The translations under genes and the position numbers were made by a program. Shown here piece after piece: positions 51,933 to 59,962 of a stretch of 61,797 bases of DNA; positions within the stretch are counted from its first letter, which is position 1, and every line of letters starts with the position of its first letter. The notes beneath the pieces are model-generated. The model was not told the DNA's origin, did not search any database, and saw nothing but the letters and a program-made list of their open reading frames with translations. This stretch comes from Geminisphaera colitermitum TAV2. GTDB taxonomy: Bacteria; Verrucomicrobiota; Verrucomicrobiia; Opitutales; Opitutaceae. Location: assembly GCF_000171235.2 (NCBI RefSeq), contig NZ_ABEA03000110.1:1-61797 (forward strand). The letters are read 5' to 3'.

Positions 51933-52298
51933 ATGCCCGACTACAATCCAACCATTCGCGGCGACAACACCGTCCTCTTCGGCACCCGCAATTTTTACGG
52001 CAACGCCATCATCAATTCCGGCACCATCCAGAAGGCCACCGACAAACTCGAAATCCGCAACAACGACGGCGTCGTTGTCACCACGATCTACTACAACCAA
52101 AACAGGAAAACCTCCTTTGAGATGATCGTTCAGGCCACCGCCCCCGACATCGGTCCCGGCGACGTTCTCACCCTCGGCACTGGAGCCGGCAGCGCCAAGT
52201 TCATCGTGGACGATTGCACCGAATCCTGGAGCAACACCGACGTTCGCAAATACTCCGTCAACGCCACCGCCTACACAGGCATCCCCAACCCCGCCTAA
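51933..52298 (+). CDS. Probable tail tube protein
   Basis: 121 aa, beta-rich (NPTIRGDNTVLFGTRNFYGNAIINSGTIQKATDKLEIRNNDGVVVTTIYYNQNRKTSFEMIVQA). It is encoded between the neck gene and the tape measure gene, and has the size and strand pattern of small siphophage tube proteins. Confidence 0.65.
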   Translation: MPDYNPTIRGDNTVLFGTRNFYGNAIINSGTIQKATDKLEIRNNDGVVVTTIYYNQNRKTSFEMIVQATAPDIGPGDVLTLGTGAGSAKFIVDDCTESWSNTDVRKYSVNATAYTGIPNPA

Positions 52299-52360
52299 CA
52301 CCCGGTATCCACACCTGTCCCCACGTCCTGAGTCCGGCGTCCATTCGTAATCCCTCCCCC

Positions 52361-53962
52361 ATGAAACTCAACGCCCTCCTCGATCTGGATACAGCAGGCT
52401 TCACCGCACCGCTGGCGGGTGCGGCCAAAATGCTCGGCGGATTTGCCGCCAGCATGGCGGCACTCGCCGGCGTCTCCGCAAGCATCGGTGGCGCACTTGC
52501 CGGCATGAAGCAGGCGCTGGATTTCGGCGGCATGTTGACCGACCTCAAAGCGCAAACAGGCATCGCAATCAAAGACCTCGTTGTCATGCGCCAGGCATTT
52601 CAAGATGCCGGGGCGGGAGCGGATGCGGCAGCTCCGGCGATCAACCTCATGCAACGCGCCATCGCGGGAATCAGCGAGTCGGGACAACCGACAAAAAAGA
52701 TCTTTGCCCAACTCGGCCTCTCCATTGCAGCGCTCAAAGACATGGGTGCGACGGAACAATTTGAGGCCATAGCCGCCAAAATCCGGGCCATCAAAAACCC
52801 CGCCGAACAGACAAACGCCGCGATGGAAATCTTCGGTCGCAGTGGAGCGGCAATGCTCGCCCTCATCAAAAACGGCGGAGCGATGGACGCGGCCCGAACC
52901 GTAGTCGGTTCGCAGGCCGATATTCTGGAAAAAAACGCGGCGGAATTTGACCGCGTTAGCGATGCGCTCGGCGCGACAACAACAAAAGTGCGTGGCTTCT
53001 TCGTCGGCATGACGGCCTCCCTTTTGCCGTCGATCACGGGAGCCATCGACAAGCTCAACGGGATCGACCTCGCTCCCATCGGAGAAAAATTTGGCGCGGC
53101 GATCTCCTCGGCAATAGACACCATTGTCGGCGCATTCCAAAACGGGACGCTCATGCAGATCATCGGCACCTCCCTGACCTTGGGTTTCAAGAGTGCGGTA
53201 AACGCATTTGTCGGTGACTTCATCGGACGTTTCATGGCGGCAAAAGAACTGCTCTTCAGCGGCGACTTTTGGGCAGGCGTCCTCGTCGGCATCACGTCCA
53301 TCGGCGAGGCGCTTGTGAAAGCATTCGCGAGCGCGATCTCCTTCCTCGAAGCCGGCATCATCAAGGCCACCGAAGAGATGACAGCCGCCATCGGAAAAAT
53401 CCCCGGCCTCGGAAAATACCTGGGCCTGAACGGAGCCGAGGCGCGAAGTTTTTCCGATATTTTTGCTGACACAAAAAAGAACGGCATCGGTGCGGCGGTC
53501 TCCGGTTTTGTCGATGGCGCGGGCAATCAAGCCGCAGAGATGACCGGCTTCACCCCCGAAAAATTCGGTGCCGCATTCTCGGCTGCATTCGCGAAATACA
53601 AAGAGGGTTTCAGCATGGGCAAGGTCTTCGACACGGAAGGCTTGAGCACAGAGCTTGCAGCCTTGGTCCAAGCCGCGAAAGAAGCTGCCATTGCCGCGCG
53701 CGAGGCGGGCGGCAATGCACCAGCGGACAAAAATACCGGGGCGGGCAACAAGGGGGGCGCAACGACGACGGAACAGAGCATCGCGCCTGTGCTGTCAGAC
53801 AGACTCTCAAAGATCGGCCTCTTTGTCGGTGGCGCGGGCGGGCCAGCCGTCGATTACCAACGCCGGACAGCCTCAGCCACAGAGAAGACCTTTTCCGCCG
53901 TGGAAAAACTAGTCCAGAAATTGCCGACAGGAGGCGGCGCGGTCGCCCTTTACGGTGCCTGA
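52361..53962 (+). CDS. Tape measure protein
   Basis: 533 aa from the Met at 52361. Ala/Gly-rich helices with typical tape-measure elements (KAQTGIAIKDLVVMRQAFQDAG, QFEAIAAKIRAIKNPAEQTNAAMEIFGRSGAAMLALI). Several hydrophobic segments in the middle (LMQIIGTSLTLGFKSAVNAFVGDFIGRF). Determines tail length and is ejected during infection. A short gene implies a short siphovirus tail. The tail chaperone that normally precedes it is instead on the left arm. Confidence 0.85.
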   Translation: MKLNALLDLDTAGFTAPLAGAAKMLGGFAASMAALAGVSASIGGALAGMKQALDFGGMLTDLKAQTGIAIKDLVVMRQAFQDAGAGADAAAPAINLMQRAIAGISESGQPTKKIFAQLGLSIAALKDMGATEQFEAIAAKIRAIKNPAEQTNAAMEIFGRSGAAMLALIKNGGAMDAARTVVGSQADILEKNAAEFDRVSDALGATTTKVRGFFVGMTASLLPSITGAIDKLNGIDLAPIGEKFGAAISSAIDTIVGAFQNGTLMQIIGTSLTLGFKSAVNAFVGDFIGRFMAAKELLFSGDFWAGVLVGITSIGEALVKAFASAISFLEAGIIKATEEMTAAIGKIPGLGKYLGLNGAEARSFSDIFADTKKNGIGAAVSGFVDGAGNQAAEMTGFTPEKFGAAFSAAFAKYKEGFSMGKVFDTEGLSTELAALVQAAKEAAIAAREAGGNAPADKNTGAGNKGGATTTEQSIAPVLSDRLSKIGLFVGGAGGPAVDYQRRTASATEKTFSAVEKLVQKLPTGGGAVALYGA

Positions 53963-54018
53963 TTTCTCCCCCGTTTCCCACTGATTTAAGCCGAATTATG
54001 TCGCCTTAAATCGAATTG

Positions 54019-54037
54019 CCCCCCCCCCCCCCCCCCC
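54019..54037 (+). repeat. C19 tract
   Basis: Nineteen consecutive C ending one nucleotide before the start codon of the gpG-like gene. A slippage here would change spacing to any ribosome binding site. Confidence 0.9.
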
Positions 54038-54038
54038 G

Positions 54039-54557
54039 ATGAGCATGACGATCATCCACGACTCCCTCTCGCCGGCCTTGCGCAAAGCCGCCGCCGCGTT
54101 GCGCGACAAAAAGCCGGTCCTCGAAGCAATGGCCTTCCTCGTGGAAAACGCCGCCCGACGTTCGTTCAATGACCCCTCGCAACGGGCAACACCCTGGGCA
54201 CCGCTTTCGTCCAAAACGATCGCGCAAAAACGTCGGCACAACGAACGCCCTGACACCATCAAAATCAGCACGGCATTGATGAAACGCACCACGCACCTCT
54301 GGCATTCATGGCATACGCTTGTGACGAGCCAGCACGCGATCATCAGCAGCACGGCCACAACCAAGAAAGGGCAATTCTACGCCGTTTTCCACCAGTTTGG
54401 CACGAACAACGGCATCCCTGCGCGTCCGATGCTCCCTTACATCGGCCAAGGCGATTCCGCGCAACTGGCACCCTTCATCCGCCAAAAAATCGAGAACGTC
54501 GCGATGGCCAAAATCGCCTCATTACTTCGCCAGAAAGCAGGGATTTCCACGTCTTGA
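54039..54557 (+). CDS. Virion morphogenesis protein (Mu gpG-like)
   Basis: 172 aa. ALRDKKPVLEAMAFLVENAARRSFNDPSQRATPWAPLSSKTIAQKRR and later HQFGTNNGIPARPMLPYI match the phage virion morphogenesis (gpG) family of tail-completion proteins. It starts immediately after the C19 tract. Confidence 0.85.
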   Translation: MSMTIIHDSLSPALRKAAAALRDKKPVLEAMAFLVENAARRSFNDPSQRATPWAPLSSKTIAQKRRHNERPDTIKISTALMKRTTHLWHSWHTLVTSQHAIISSTATTKKGQFYAVFHQFGTNNGIPARPMLPYIGQGDSAQLAPFIRQKIENVAMAKIASLLRQKAGISTS

Positions 54558-54744
54558 ACAAGCGTAACACCTGATTCTGCGAACGTCTCTTCGTATATCG
54601 AAAAGACTCTGAAACGTGGGCATCCATGCCTCAGCCCCTTTTTCAGGCGAGGCAAAGTGACCAAACCCCCTCAACCGTGCCATACCGATTAGCGGATGAA
54701 GCGGCAAAACGCTAGGCTGGCTGTCCTTCCCGACAACCCAGCCC

Positions 54745-55694
54745 ATGCCGCTCAACCGCGTTTCCGAAATCTTTCTCGACACCGCCCGCCCCTCCGGGAA
54801 CGTCCTGCGCCGCTCCGTCAACGATCCGACGCCAGCCGACACACCACTCTGGATCGAAGCCGACAAGTTTTTCATCCGCATCCGCTTCGTTGAACAAGCC
54901 CCGGATTCCCTTGCTGGCGGAACCGCAATTGACCTTGGCGACGAAGCCACCGTCATCCTCGGCGCAAAACGTGTGCGCGGTTCAGGCAACCTGCTCTTTT
55001 CCGCATCGAACTTCCAACGCATCATCGTTCACGCTCCCCCCTCCCCCCCCCCCTCCGCACACCTGAAGGTGAACCCCCAGGAAACGCCCCCGCCACACCA
55101 ATCATCGACGTGTATTACGAGGCCCGGCTCAACCTCAACACCGAGACCATGCCCCCCGCCTTTGGCTCAGACCAAAGCATCCAAGTCTGGTGTGATGTGG
55201 AACTCCAAACCCCCGTCCCCGGAAGCCCCGACCCCGACCGCCTCACATGGCAATTCCCCACGCAAATCGTCCGCCAAGCCTACGCTGGCGAAGTTGCCCC
55301 CATCCCCGCCCTCCCCCCCTACCCATCGCCCGACAACCTCATCCCCATCGCCCCCGAATCGGTCGGCAATTTTCGCTTCAAACCCACCCCCACCGGCCTC
55401 CTTCTCCAACTCAAAGGACGCCTCACCGGAACCTTTTATGCGCCCTGGGTGGAGGGAAACACAGGCGCGGAAACACTCTCATTCGACGCTGCTGACACCG
55501 CCGCCACCGTCCCCGGCCTCAACTACTTCGCCCTGCGCAACGGAGCCAACTACCGCGTCATCGACACCGCCAACTCTGGCACCCTCCTGCAAATCCGCCA
55601 CCGCGTGGACCCAGCCCGCCTCTTCACCCTCGTCATCGACGGCGAAGCCGGTGCCGAAACCCTCGGTATCCTCCCCGCCTCAGCCACCGCCTGA
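54745..55694 (+). CDS. Prophage structural-type gene split by a C11 tract (frameshifted)
   Basis: Two frames with continuous protein-like sequence meet at C11 (55043-55053). The first (54745 to the tract) encodes PLNRVSEIFLDTARPSGNVLRRSVND ... GSGNLLFSASNFQRIIVHAP. The second, from about 55053 to 55694, encodes RTPEGEPPGNAPATPIIDVYYEARLNLNTE ... LFTLVIDGEAG. One extra C would join them into a protein of about 317 aa. The 5' frame stays open to 56757 but reads as shadow sequence over the second part. Product unknown, tail-region location. Confidence 0.7.
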
Positions 55695-55731
55695 CCAACC
55701 TTATCGCAAGCCAAGCCGCCACCGCACCACC

Positions 55732-56757
55732 ATGATTTACCGTATCCTATTTCTAATTACCACACCCCTTGCCCCCCTCGCCCTCAACGCGCAGACACTC
55801 CCGCCACCAGCATTCGTGACCGTTGCCGCCAACCCGGACGGCACCCTGCGCGCCCCCGCCAGCTTCTGGCCAGCTAACGCCGCCGCCATTGCCACCGCCA
55901 TCGGCTACGACGCCGAACGCATCGACAATCTTGCCGGTCAACTGGAAGGCTTTCAGTCCGACCTGCAACACGTCTGGAACAACCGCCAGCCCCTCGACTC
56001 CACGCTGACCGCCCTCAGTGGCAAAACCATCAGCCCCTTTGCCTACACGCTCCTGGACGACACGGACGCCGCCACCGTGCGCAACACACTCGGACTCGGC
56101 ACCGCAGCGACGACAGCCAGCACCGCCTACGCAACATCCGCCCAAGGCACACTTGCCGCAACCGCCGTGCAACCAGCCCGCACGATCACCGCAGCCGGCC
56201 TTGCCACCGGAGGCGGCGACCTCACTGCCAACCGCACGATCACCGTTGCTGCCGCGACCGATCCGCAAGCCATTGCCGGGACTGCGAGCAACGTTGCCAT
56301 GACCCCAGCCAGCACCCGCACAGCCATCGACGCCCGCTCGACCGTTGCCGTGTTCACGATCCCCCTTGGCCCCGGATTTTACGATTTTGAACTCAAAGCC
56401 ACACTCTCGAATTTCGGCGAGCACACCCCCTTCACCGACCTCATCTTCTACTATCACAGTCCTGACCCCGCCCGCACCTCGATCACCTCACAAATCGGTG
56501 CCGTGCCTACGGTGTTTTTTACCGACACGGGGAACTCTGACAAACGCCGCTGGCGCAAACAACCCGCGAACAAGTCCATCTGGCAAACCCGCGCAGGCAT
56601 CGTGCCTGCCGTCATCGTTGTCGTCCCCCTGGATGCGACAATCAAACAGACCAATCCCAACCTCATCTGGTCGTATCAACGCATCACAGCCACCACCTAC
56701 GAAGACATCTGGTATCCCATCATCCCCACCTGGCTCCCCGTTGCCCCCACCCCCTAA
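55732..56757 (+). CDS. Tail-fibre-like exported protein
   Basis: 341 aa from the Met at 55732; an apparent signal peptide (YRILFLITTPLAPLALNA) is unusual for a fibre. The middle has the tail-fibre phrase STLTALSGKTISPFAYTLLDDTDAATVRNTLGLGTAATT (about residues 88-126), then repetitive Ala/Thr sequence and a Tyr/Trp-rich C-terminal domain (FTDLIFYYHSPDPARTS, NPNLIWSYQRITATTYEDIWYPI). It may be a receptor-binding fibre or an exported moron derived from one. Confidence 0.7.
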   Translation: MIYRILFLITTPLAPLALNAQTLPPPAFVTVAANPDGTLRAPASFWPANAAAIATAIGYDAERIDNLAGQLEGFQSDLQHVWNNRQPLDSTLTALSGKTISPFAYTLLDDTDAATVRNTLGLGTAATTASTAYATSAQGTLAATAVQPARTITAAGLATGGGDLTANRTITVAAATDPQAIAGTASNVAMTPASTRTAIDARSTVAVFTIPLGPGFYDFELKATLSNFGEHTPFTDLIFYYHSPDPARTSITSQIGAVPTVFFTDTGNSDKRRWRKQPANKSIWQTRAGIVPAVIVVVPLDATIKQTNPNLIWSYQRITATTYEDIWYPIIPTWLPVAPTP

Positions 56758-56810
56758 GCACTTCCGTCCCACGTCGGACGGTATCCAAAAACCAAACACA
56801 CACCACCACC

Positions 56811-57617
56811 ATGAGAAAACCCATCCTCCTCCTCTCGGTTCTCGCCTCCTTCGGCGCGAGCCTCGCGTTTGCCGCCAGTTCGCCCACCGCGACGGCTGTC
56901 GCGCTTTACAAAGACATGGACACGCTTGTCCACAGCTACGAAACCAAAATTTCCACGGCAAAAGTGGCAAAAGACCCTGCTGCCGTCACCGCTCTTTCCG
57001 CCGAAAAAAAGGCCAGAACTCGTGAATGGAGTGCCGCGAACAACCCTGCCATCGCCGCGCTCATCCCTGACATTGACGAAATCGCCGACAACAATCCCGG
57101 CATGGCTGCATGGGTCATCAAATCCGTGCTCACCGAAAAAAACCGGGATGTCGAGACCGGCACAGTTGCCACCATCTTTGCGCAAAACGACGCGGACAAG
57201 GCGCTCGCTGCCAAACTCTCGAACATCGGCAACCGAACACATGCGTATTTCTATTACAGCTTTTACGCCGACGCTTCGGAAATTGATACACTGCCAGGCA
57301 GTCCAATGCCTGCCCTTGCCGCCGCTGTTGTACGCCGAGCAAGCGCCCTCGACGCCCTTGGCACTCTGGTTCCGGCCTACTACCGCCGCTCTCTCGGCTT
57401 GGGGCTCGTCACCAACCACTACAACTCATGGTTCAACGCCCTCTACCGCGCCACATGGAAAACGGACCGTCCTGCCGCGCTGACGCTCCTTCAAAACGAG
57501 CAAAACGGCATCGCTTCGCTGGACTCAAAATTGAAAAACAAGATCACCGAAAAACGTGTCGAAGAGTTGCGTCTGCTTGCCGCGCGCGCCGCCGAAATCA
57601 TTGCACAAGGCAAGTAA
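56811..57617 (+). CDS. Exported prophage protein of unknown function
   Basis: 268 aa with a clear signal peptide (ILLLSVLASFGASLAFAASS). The mature part is helical (KDMDTLVHSYETKISTAKVAKDPAAVTALSAEKKARTREW; RPAALTLLQNEQNGIASLDSKLKN). No hydrolase motif is visible. Located among late genes at the right end, so it may be a lysogenic cargo gene. Confidence 0.7.
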   Translation: MRKPILLLSVLASFGASLAFAASSPTATAVALYKDMDTLVHSYETKISTAKVAKDPAAVTALSAEKKARTREWSAANNPAIAALIPDIDEIADNNPGMAAWVIKSVLTEKNRDVETGTVATIFAQNDADKALAAKLSNIGNRTHAYFYYSFYADASEIDTLPGSPMPALAAAVVRRASALDALGTLVPAYYRRSLGLGLVTNHYNSWFNALYRATWKTDRPAALTLLQNEQNGIASLDSKLKNKITEKRVEELRLLAARAAEIIAQGK

Positions 57618-57650
57618 TTCCCCCCCCTTGCACAGAGACGCGAAGGCCCT

Positions 57651-57666
57651 CCCCCCCCCCCCCCCC
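57651..57666 (+). repeat. C16 tract
   Basis: Sixteen consecutive C, 29 nt before the next start codon; a second C run (C8) lies at about 57620-57627 just after the previous stop codon. Confidence 0.9.
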
Positions 57667-57695
57667 GCGTCTCAATAACCTTTAAGGCCGCACAC

Positions 57696-58247
57696 ATGAA
57701 CTCATACACCAAGCTACTCTATTTTCTTTGCCTGCTTGTCACGCTATCGGGTGTATCACACGCACTTGCTGACGAGTTCGATGACATTTTGGGAGCTGAC
57801 ACGCCCCAAGTTGCCATCGCCGTTGAAGAGGATGAAATTGCCACACCAGAAAAGTCATGGGTGCCACCACCGCCGTTGGTTTTGCCGCCTGTGTTATTGC
57901 CTGCGCTCAAGCCTGCAATCGCACCTGTGCTCCAAAACCTCCCGTTGCCGCCGCACCTGACGCCTCTGCAATTCGAGCATTTGCGGGTCACGCTCACTGG
58001 CGTACTCCAACGTGAGACAGTGCTGACCAGCACCGGTCTTGTCATCCTGACGCCTCCCGTGCTTGTTGATCCGCTGACCTCGCTTGAAAGCTGGCTGCGC
58101 ATCTTTCGTGCCGCCGAAGTGACGGAACTGCCCAGTTACGCGCATGGTACGCCAGCTTGGGTGCAATGGAGACAGTTGTCAGCGAATCCTCTTACTACGG
58201 AAGCCGACTGGATTCGTTTCTATCGCATCCTATCATCTTCAGTCTGA
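57696..58247 (+). CDS. Exported proline-rich prophage protein
   Basis: 183 aa; signal peptide (LLYFLCLLVTLSGVSHALADE), then an acidic stretch and a Pro/Leu-rich segment (WVPPPPLVLPPVLLPALKPAIAPVLQNLPLPPHL). A C-terminal helical part follows. Last gene before the right prophage end, followed by a hairpin terminator. Unknown function. Confidence 0.65.
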   Translation: MNSYTKLLYFLCLLVTLSGVSHALADEFDDILGADTPQVAIAVEEDEIATPEKSWVPPPPLVLPPVLLPALKPAIAPVLQNLPLPPHLTPLQFEHLRVTLTGVLQRETVLTSTGLVILTPPVLVDPLTSLESWLRIFRAAEVTELPSYAHGTPAWVQWRQLSANPLTTEADWIRFYRILSSSV

Positions 58248-58273
58248 TCGGGGCGACAGCCCGATTCATTTCC

Positions 58274-58303
58274 AGCCCTCGCATGACCCATGCGGGGGCT
58301 TTG
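58274..58303 (+). terminator. Hairpin terminator at the right end of the prophage operon
   Basis: AGCCCTCGCAT (58274-58284) pairs with ATGCGGGGGCT (58290-58300) with one G-U pair and a 5-nt loop, then TTTGCATTT. The T-run is weak but the position after the last gene fits. Confidence 0.6.
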
Positions 58304-58355
58304 CATTTGCGCTGCATGAGATGTGCAGGGGGGGGAGGAACGTTACATGATTTTT

Positions 58356-58395
58356 ACCCATTCCACTATTTCTCGCCACCCATTCCAAATATTTT
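58356..58395 (-). other. Candidate transposase-binding repeats, right end
   Basis: ACCCATTCCACTATTT (58356-58371) and ACCCATTCCAAATATTTT (58378-58395) are reverse complements of the left-end motif AAAATGTTTGGAATGGGT. Two copies at each end, in inverted orientation, is what a Mu-type transposase needs. The last about 40-50 nt to the true phage end could not be fixed. Confidence 0.5.
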
Positions 58396-58454
58396 GCGCG
58401 TTTACGTTATTGCCAATCCGAACCGTGCGACTCACGAATACGCAGAGGTAACGG

Positions 58455-58610
58455 TTCGGGCTAAAGCTCCGAACTACGTCAAGGCAAGCGGCGCTTCGCG
58501 CAGTAGATTGGATTGCAGGCAAGATGCCTGCGCTACGGGCGCTGCCGCGCCACCTCTCGTCTATCCACCGAAAACGTCGAAAAACCTTCTCACTTTCTGG
58601 GTCGATCACG
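58455..58610 (-). repeat. Dispersed repeat, right prophage flank copy (inverted)
   Basis: Reverse-complement counterpart of the left flank element (22822-22965): GCAGGCAAGATGCCTGC, GCTACGGGCGCTGCCGCGCC, GAAAACGTCGAAAAACC in mirrored order. In the 58248-58709 gap there is otherwise only the terminator and the candidate phage end. Open frames across this gap are repeat-derived. Confidence 0.65.
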
Positions 58611-58709
58611 CGACAAAGGAATTGCGCATTGTGGACATCGAATGGGTGCAACCGGGGCAGCCTTGATTTCAGCCGCCGGGGGGGTGTCTCTGGCGTGGCC
58701 CAGGCTGGT

Positions 58710-59036
58710 TCAGGCTTTTTTGACGAAGCAGGCTTTGAGTGCCATGGGACTGCCGTCGATTTTGCAGTCGATCTCGTGATCACCATCAACGAGACGGATG
58801 CTCTTGGCCTTGGTGCCTTGTTTGAGGACTTGGGAGGAGCCGCGCAGTTTGAGGTCTTTGATGAGGACAACGCTGTCGCCATCGGCGAGCGGTGTGCCGT
58901 GTGCGTCTTTGACGACGCGGGCGGTTTCGGCGGGTGCTTCCTTGGGCCATTCGTTGCCGCAAGTGGCGCATTCGTAGTGGTCGGAATGTTCGAGAACGTC
59001 GTCAAGGGTGCAGGCCGGGCAAGTGGGTTTGGACAT
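58710..59036 (-). CDS. yjdM: YjdM/PhnA-type zinc-ribbon protein
   Basis: 108 aa, full family length. N-terminal zinc ribbon (CPACTLDDVLEHSDHYECATCGNEWP) and the C-terminal PhnA domain with DAHGTPLADGDSVVLIKDLKLRGSSQVLKQGTKAKSIRLVDGDHEIDCKIDGSPMALK. Formerly linked by name to phosphonate use, true role unclear. First intact host gene after the prophage. Confidence 0.93.
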   Translation of the reverse strand: MSKPTCPACTLDDVLEHSDHYECATCGNEWPKEAPAETARVVKDAHGTPLADGDSVVLIKDLKLRGSSQVLKQGTKAKSIRLVDGDHEIDCKIDGSPMALKACFVKKA

Positions 59037-59181
59037 GTCGTGAGCGAGGGATGGTGTTGTTGGTTATGAAATGAAAAGCCGCCAAGCGTGGGGAACGTTA
59101 GCGGCGGGTTCAACCCTCCAAGTAGGAGGCGTCATCATTGGGGTACAATTCAAAGTTATGCCAGCGAGCAGTGCTATTGGC

Positions 59182-59287
59182 GGAGGGCGGGTCTCCTGAC
59201 CCGCCAGACGCGGCGCAGCCGCGCCATTCCGGATGGGCGAGGCTCGCTGACGCGAGCCTCGTCGGCGGGTCAGGAGACCCGCCCTCC
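59182..59287. repeat. Perfect 24-bp inverted repeat with nested hairpin
   Basis: Arms 59182-59205 and 59264-59287 are perfect reverse complements (GGAGGGCGGGTCTCCTGACC...). A second palindrome is nested between them (GAGGCTCGC-TGAC-GCGAGCCTC, 59240-59261). A dispersed host-type element lying upstream of the GTPase gene. Apart from this repeat the 59037-59368 gap holds no gene that I can support. Confidence 0.85.
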
Positions 59288-59368
59288 AGACGTTGGCTTG
59301 CCATCGGGTGGGGGAGGGGGATGCTTCGGGCTTTTCGCGGCGGCATTGGGCTGGCCGTCATTTCCATC

Positions 59369-59962
59369 ATGAAAATCAAGACCGCTGTTTTTGAAAAAAG
59401 CGCCCCTAACCTCGCAACGAGCCCAGTATGGGGGTGCAGGGAATTTGCCTTCATCGGGCGGTCCAACGTCGGCAAATCTTCGCTGCTCAATTTGCTCACG
59501 GAACAAAAGGATCTGGCCAAGGTGTCGGCCACGCCGGGCAAGACGCGAATGATCAATTTTTTCAAGATCAACAACGCATGGTCTCTCGTCGATCTGCCGG
59601 GATACGGCTTCGCCAAGGTCGCGCAACATAAGCGGTCGGACTTCAACCAAGCAGTGGCCCGGTATTTGGAAAAACGTGACAATCTCGCCTGCGTGTTCGT
59701 GCTGATCGACTCCCGGCTGCCACCGCAACAGATCGACCTCGATTTCATCCAGTGGCTGGAGGGCACCGGGCGTCCGTTTGCGCTCATTTTCACCAAGACC
59801 GACAAGCAGTCGCCCACGCAGACGCGGGCCAAAATCAGCCTGTTCACGGAGGCGCTGGCAGAGTGGCGCACGGAGCCGCCGCCGATCCTCACGTCATCGT
59901 CCAAAACGAAGAGCGGGCGGCGGGAGATTCTGGAGTTTATCGCAGGGATGCTGGCTTCATGA
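59369..59962 (+). CDS. ysxC: Ribosome biogenesis GTPase YsxC/EngB
   Basis: 197 aa from the Met at 59369, the normal EngB length. G1 GRSNVGKS (about residues 27-34), G2-region TPGKTRMINFF, G3 DLPGYGFAKV, G4 TKTDK and a SSKTKSG G5-like element. It acts in late 50S subunit assembly. The next gene overlaps by 4 nt (ATGA). Confidence 0.95.
   Translation: MKIKTAVFEKSAPNLATSPVWGCREFAFIGRSNVGKSSLLNLLTEQKDLAKVSATPGKTRMINFFKINNAWSLVDLPGYGFAKVAQHKRSDFNQAVARYLEKRDNLACVFVLIDSRLPPQQIDLDFIQWLEGTGRPFALIFTKTDKQSPTQTRAKISLFTEALAEWRTEPPPILTSSSKTKSGRREILEFIAGMLAS

Larger units (their letters stand above)
22970..58440. mobile_element. Mu-type transposable prophage
   Basis: About 35.5 kb with a nearly complete Mu-like gene set: repressor/Ner switch, MuA, MuB, Gam, gp27, gp28, gp29, gpF, I, T, gp36/37-like, tail tube, tape measure and gpG. 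Holin and spanin candidates are also present. Tail genes and the absence of a sheath suggest a siphovirus of the B3/D3112 kind (inference). Ends are placed just outside inverted candidate transposase-binding repeats (23068-23116 and 58356-58395); exact termini and the target duplication were not resolved. The gene order differs from Mu because lysis, terminase and portal genes are transcribed leftward from the repressor. Confidence 0.85.

Noticed and set aside
54745-56757. A single 670-aa open frame across 54745-56757
   Set aside because: Its middle part is Pro/Ser-rich shadow sequence of the real frame 55053-55694, and the last part is an independent gene with its own signal peptide at 55732.
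58157-59113. Open frames on both strands across the right prophage border (169 and 256 aa)
   Set aside because: They run through dispersed repeat sequence and overlap the YjdM gene antisense; composition is repeat-derived.
59182-59287. 24-bp perfect inverted repeat as a transposon end pair
   Set aside because: No transposase between the arms (only about 60 nt inside) and no target duplication evident; best seen as a dispersed palindromic repeat.
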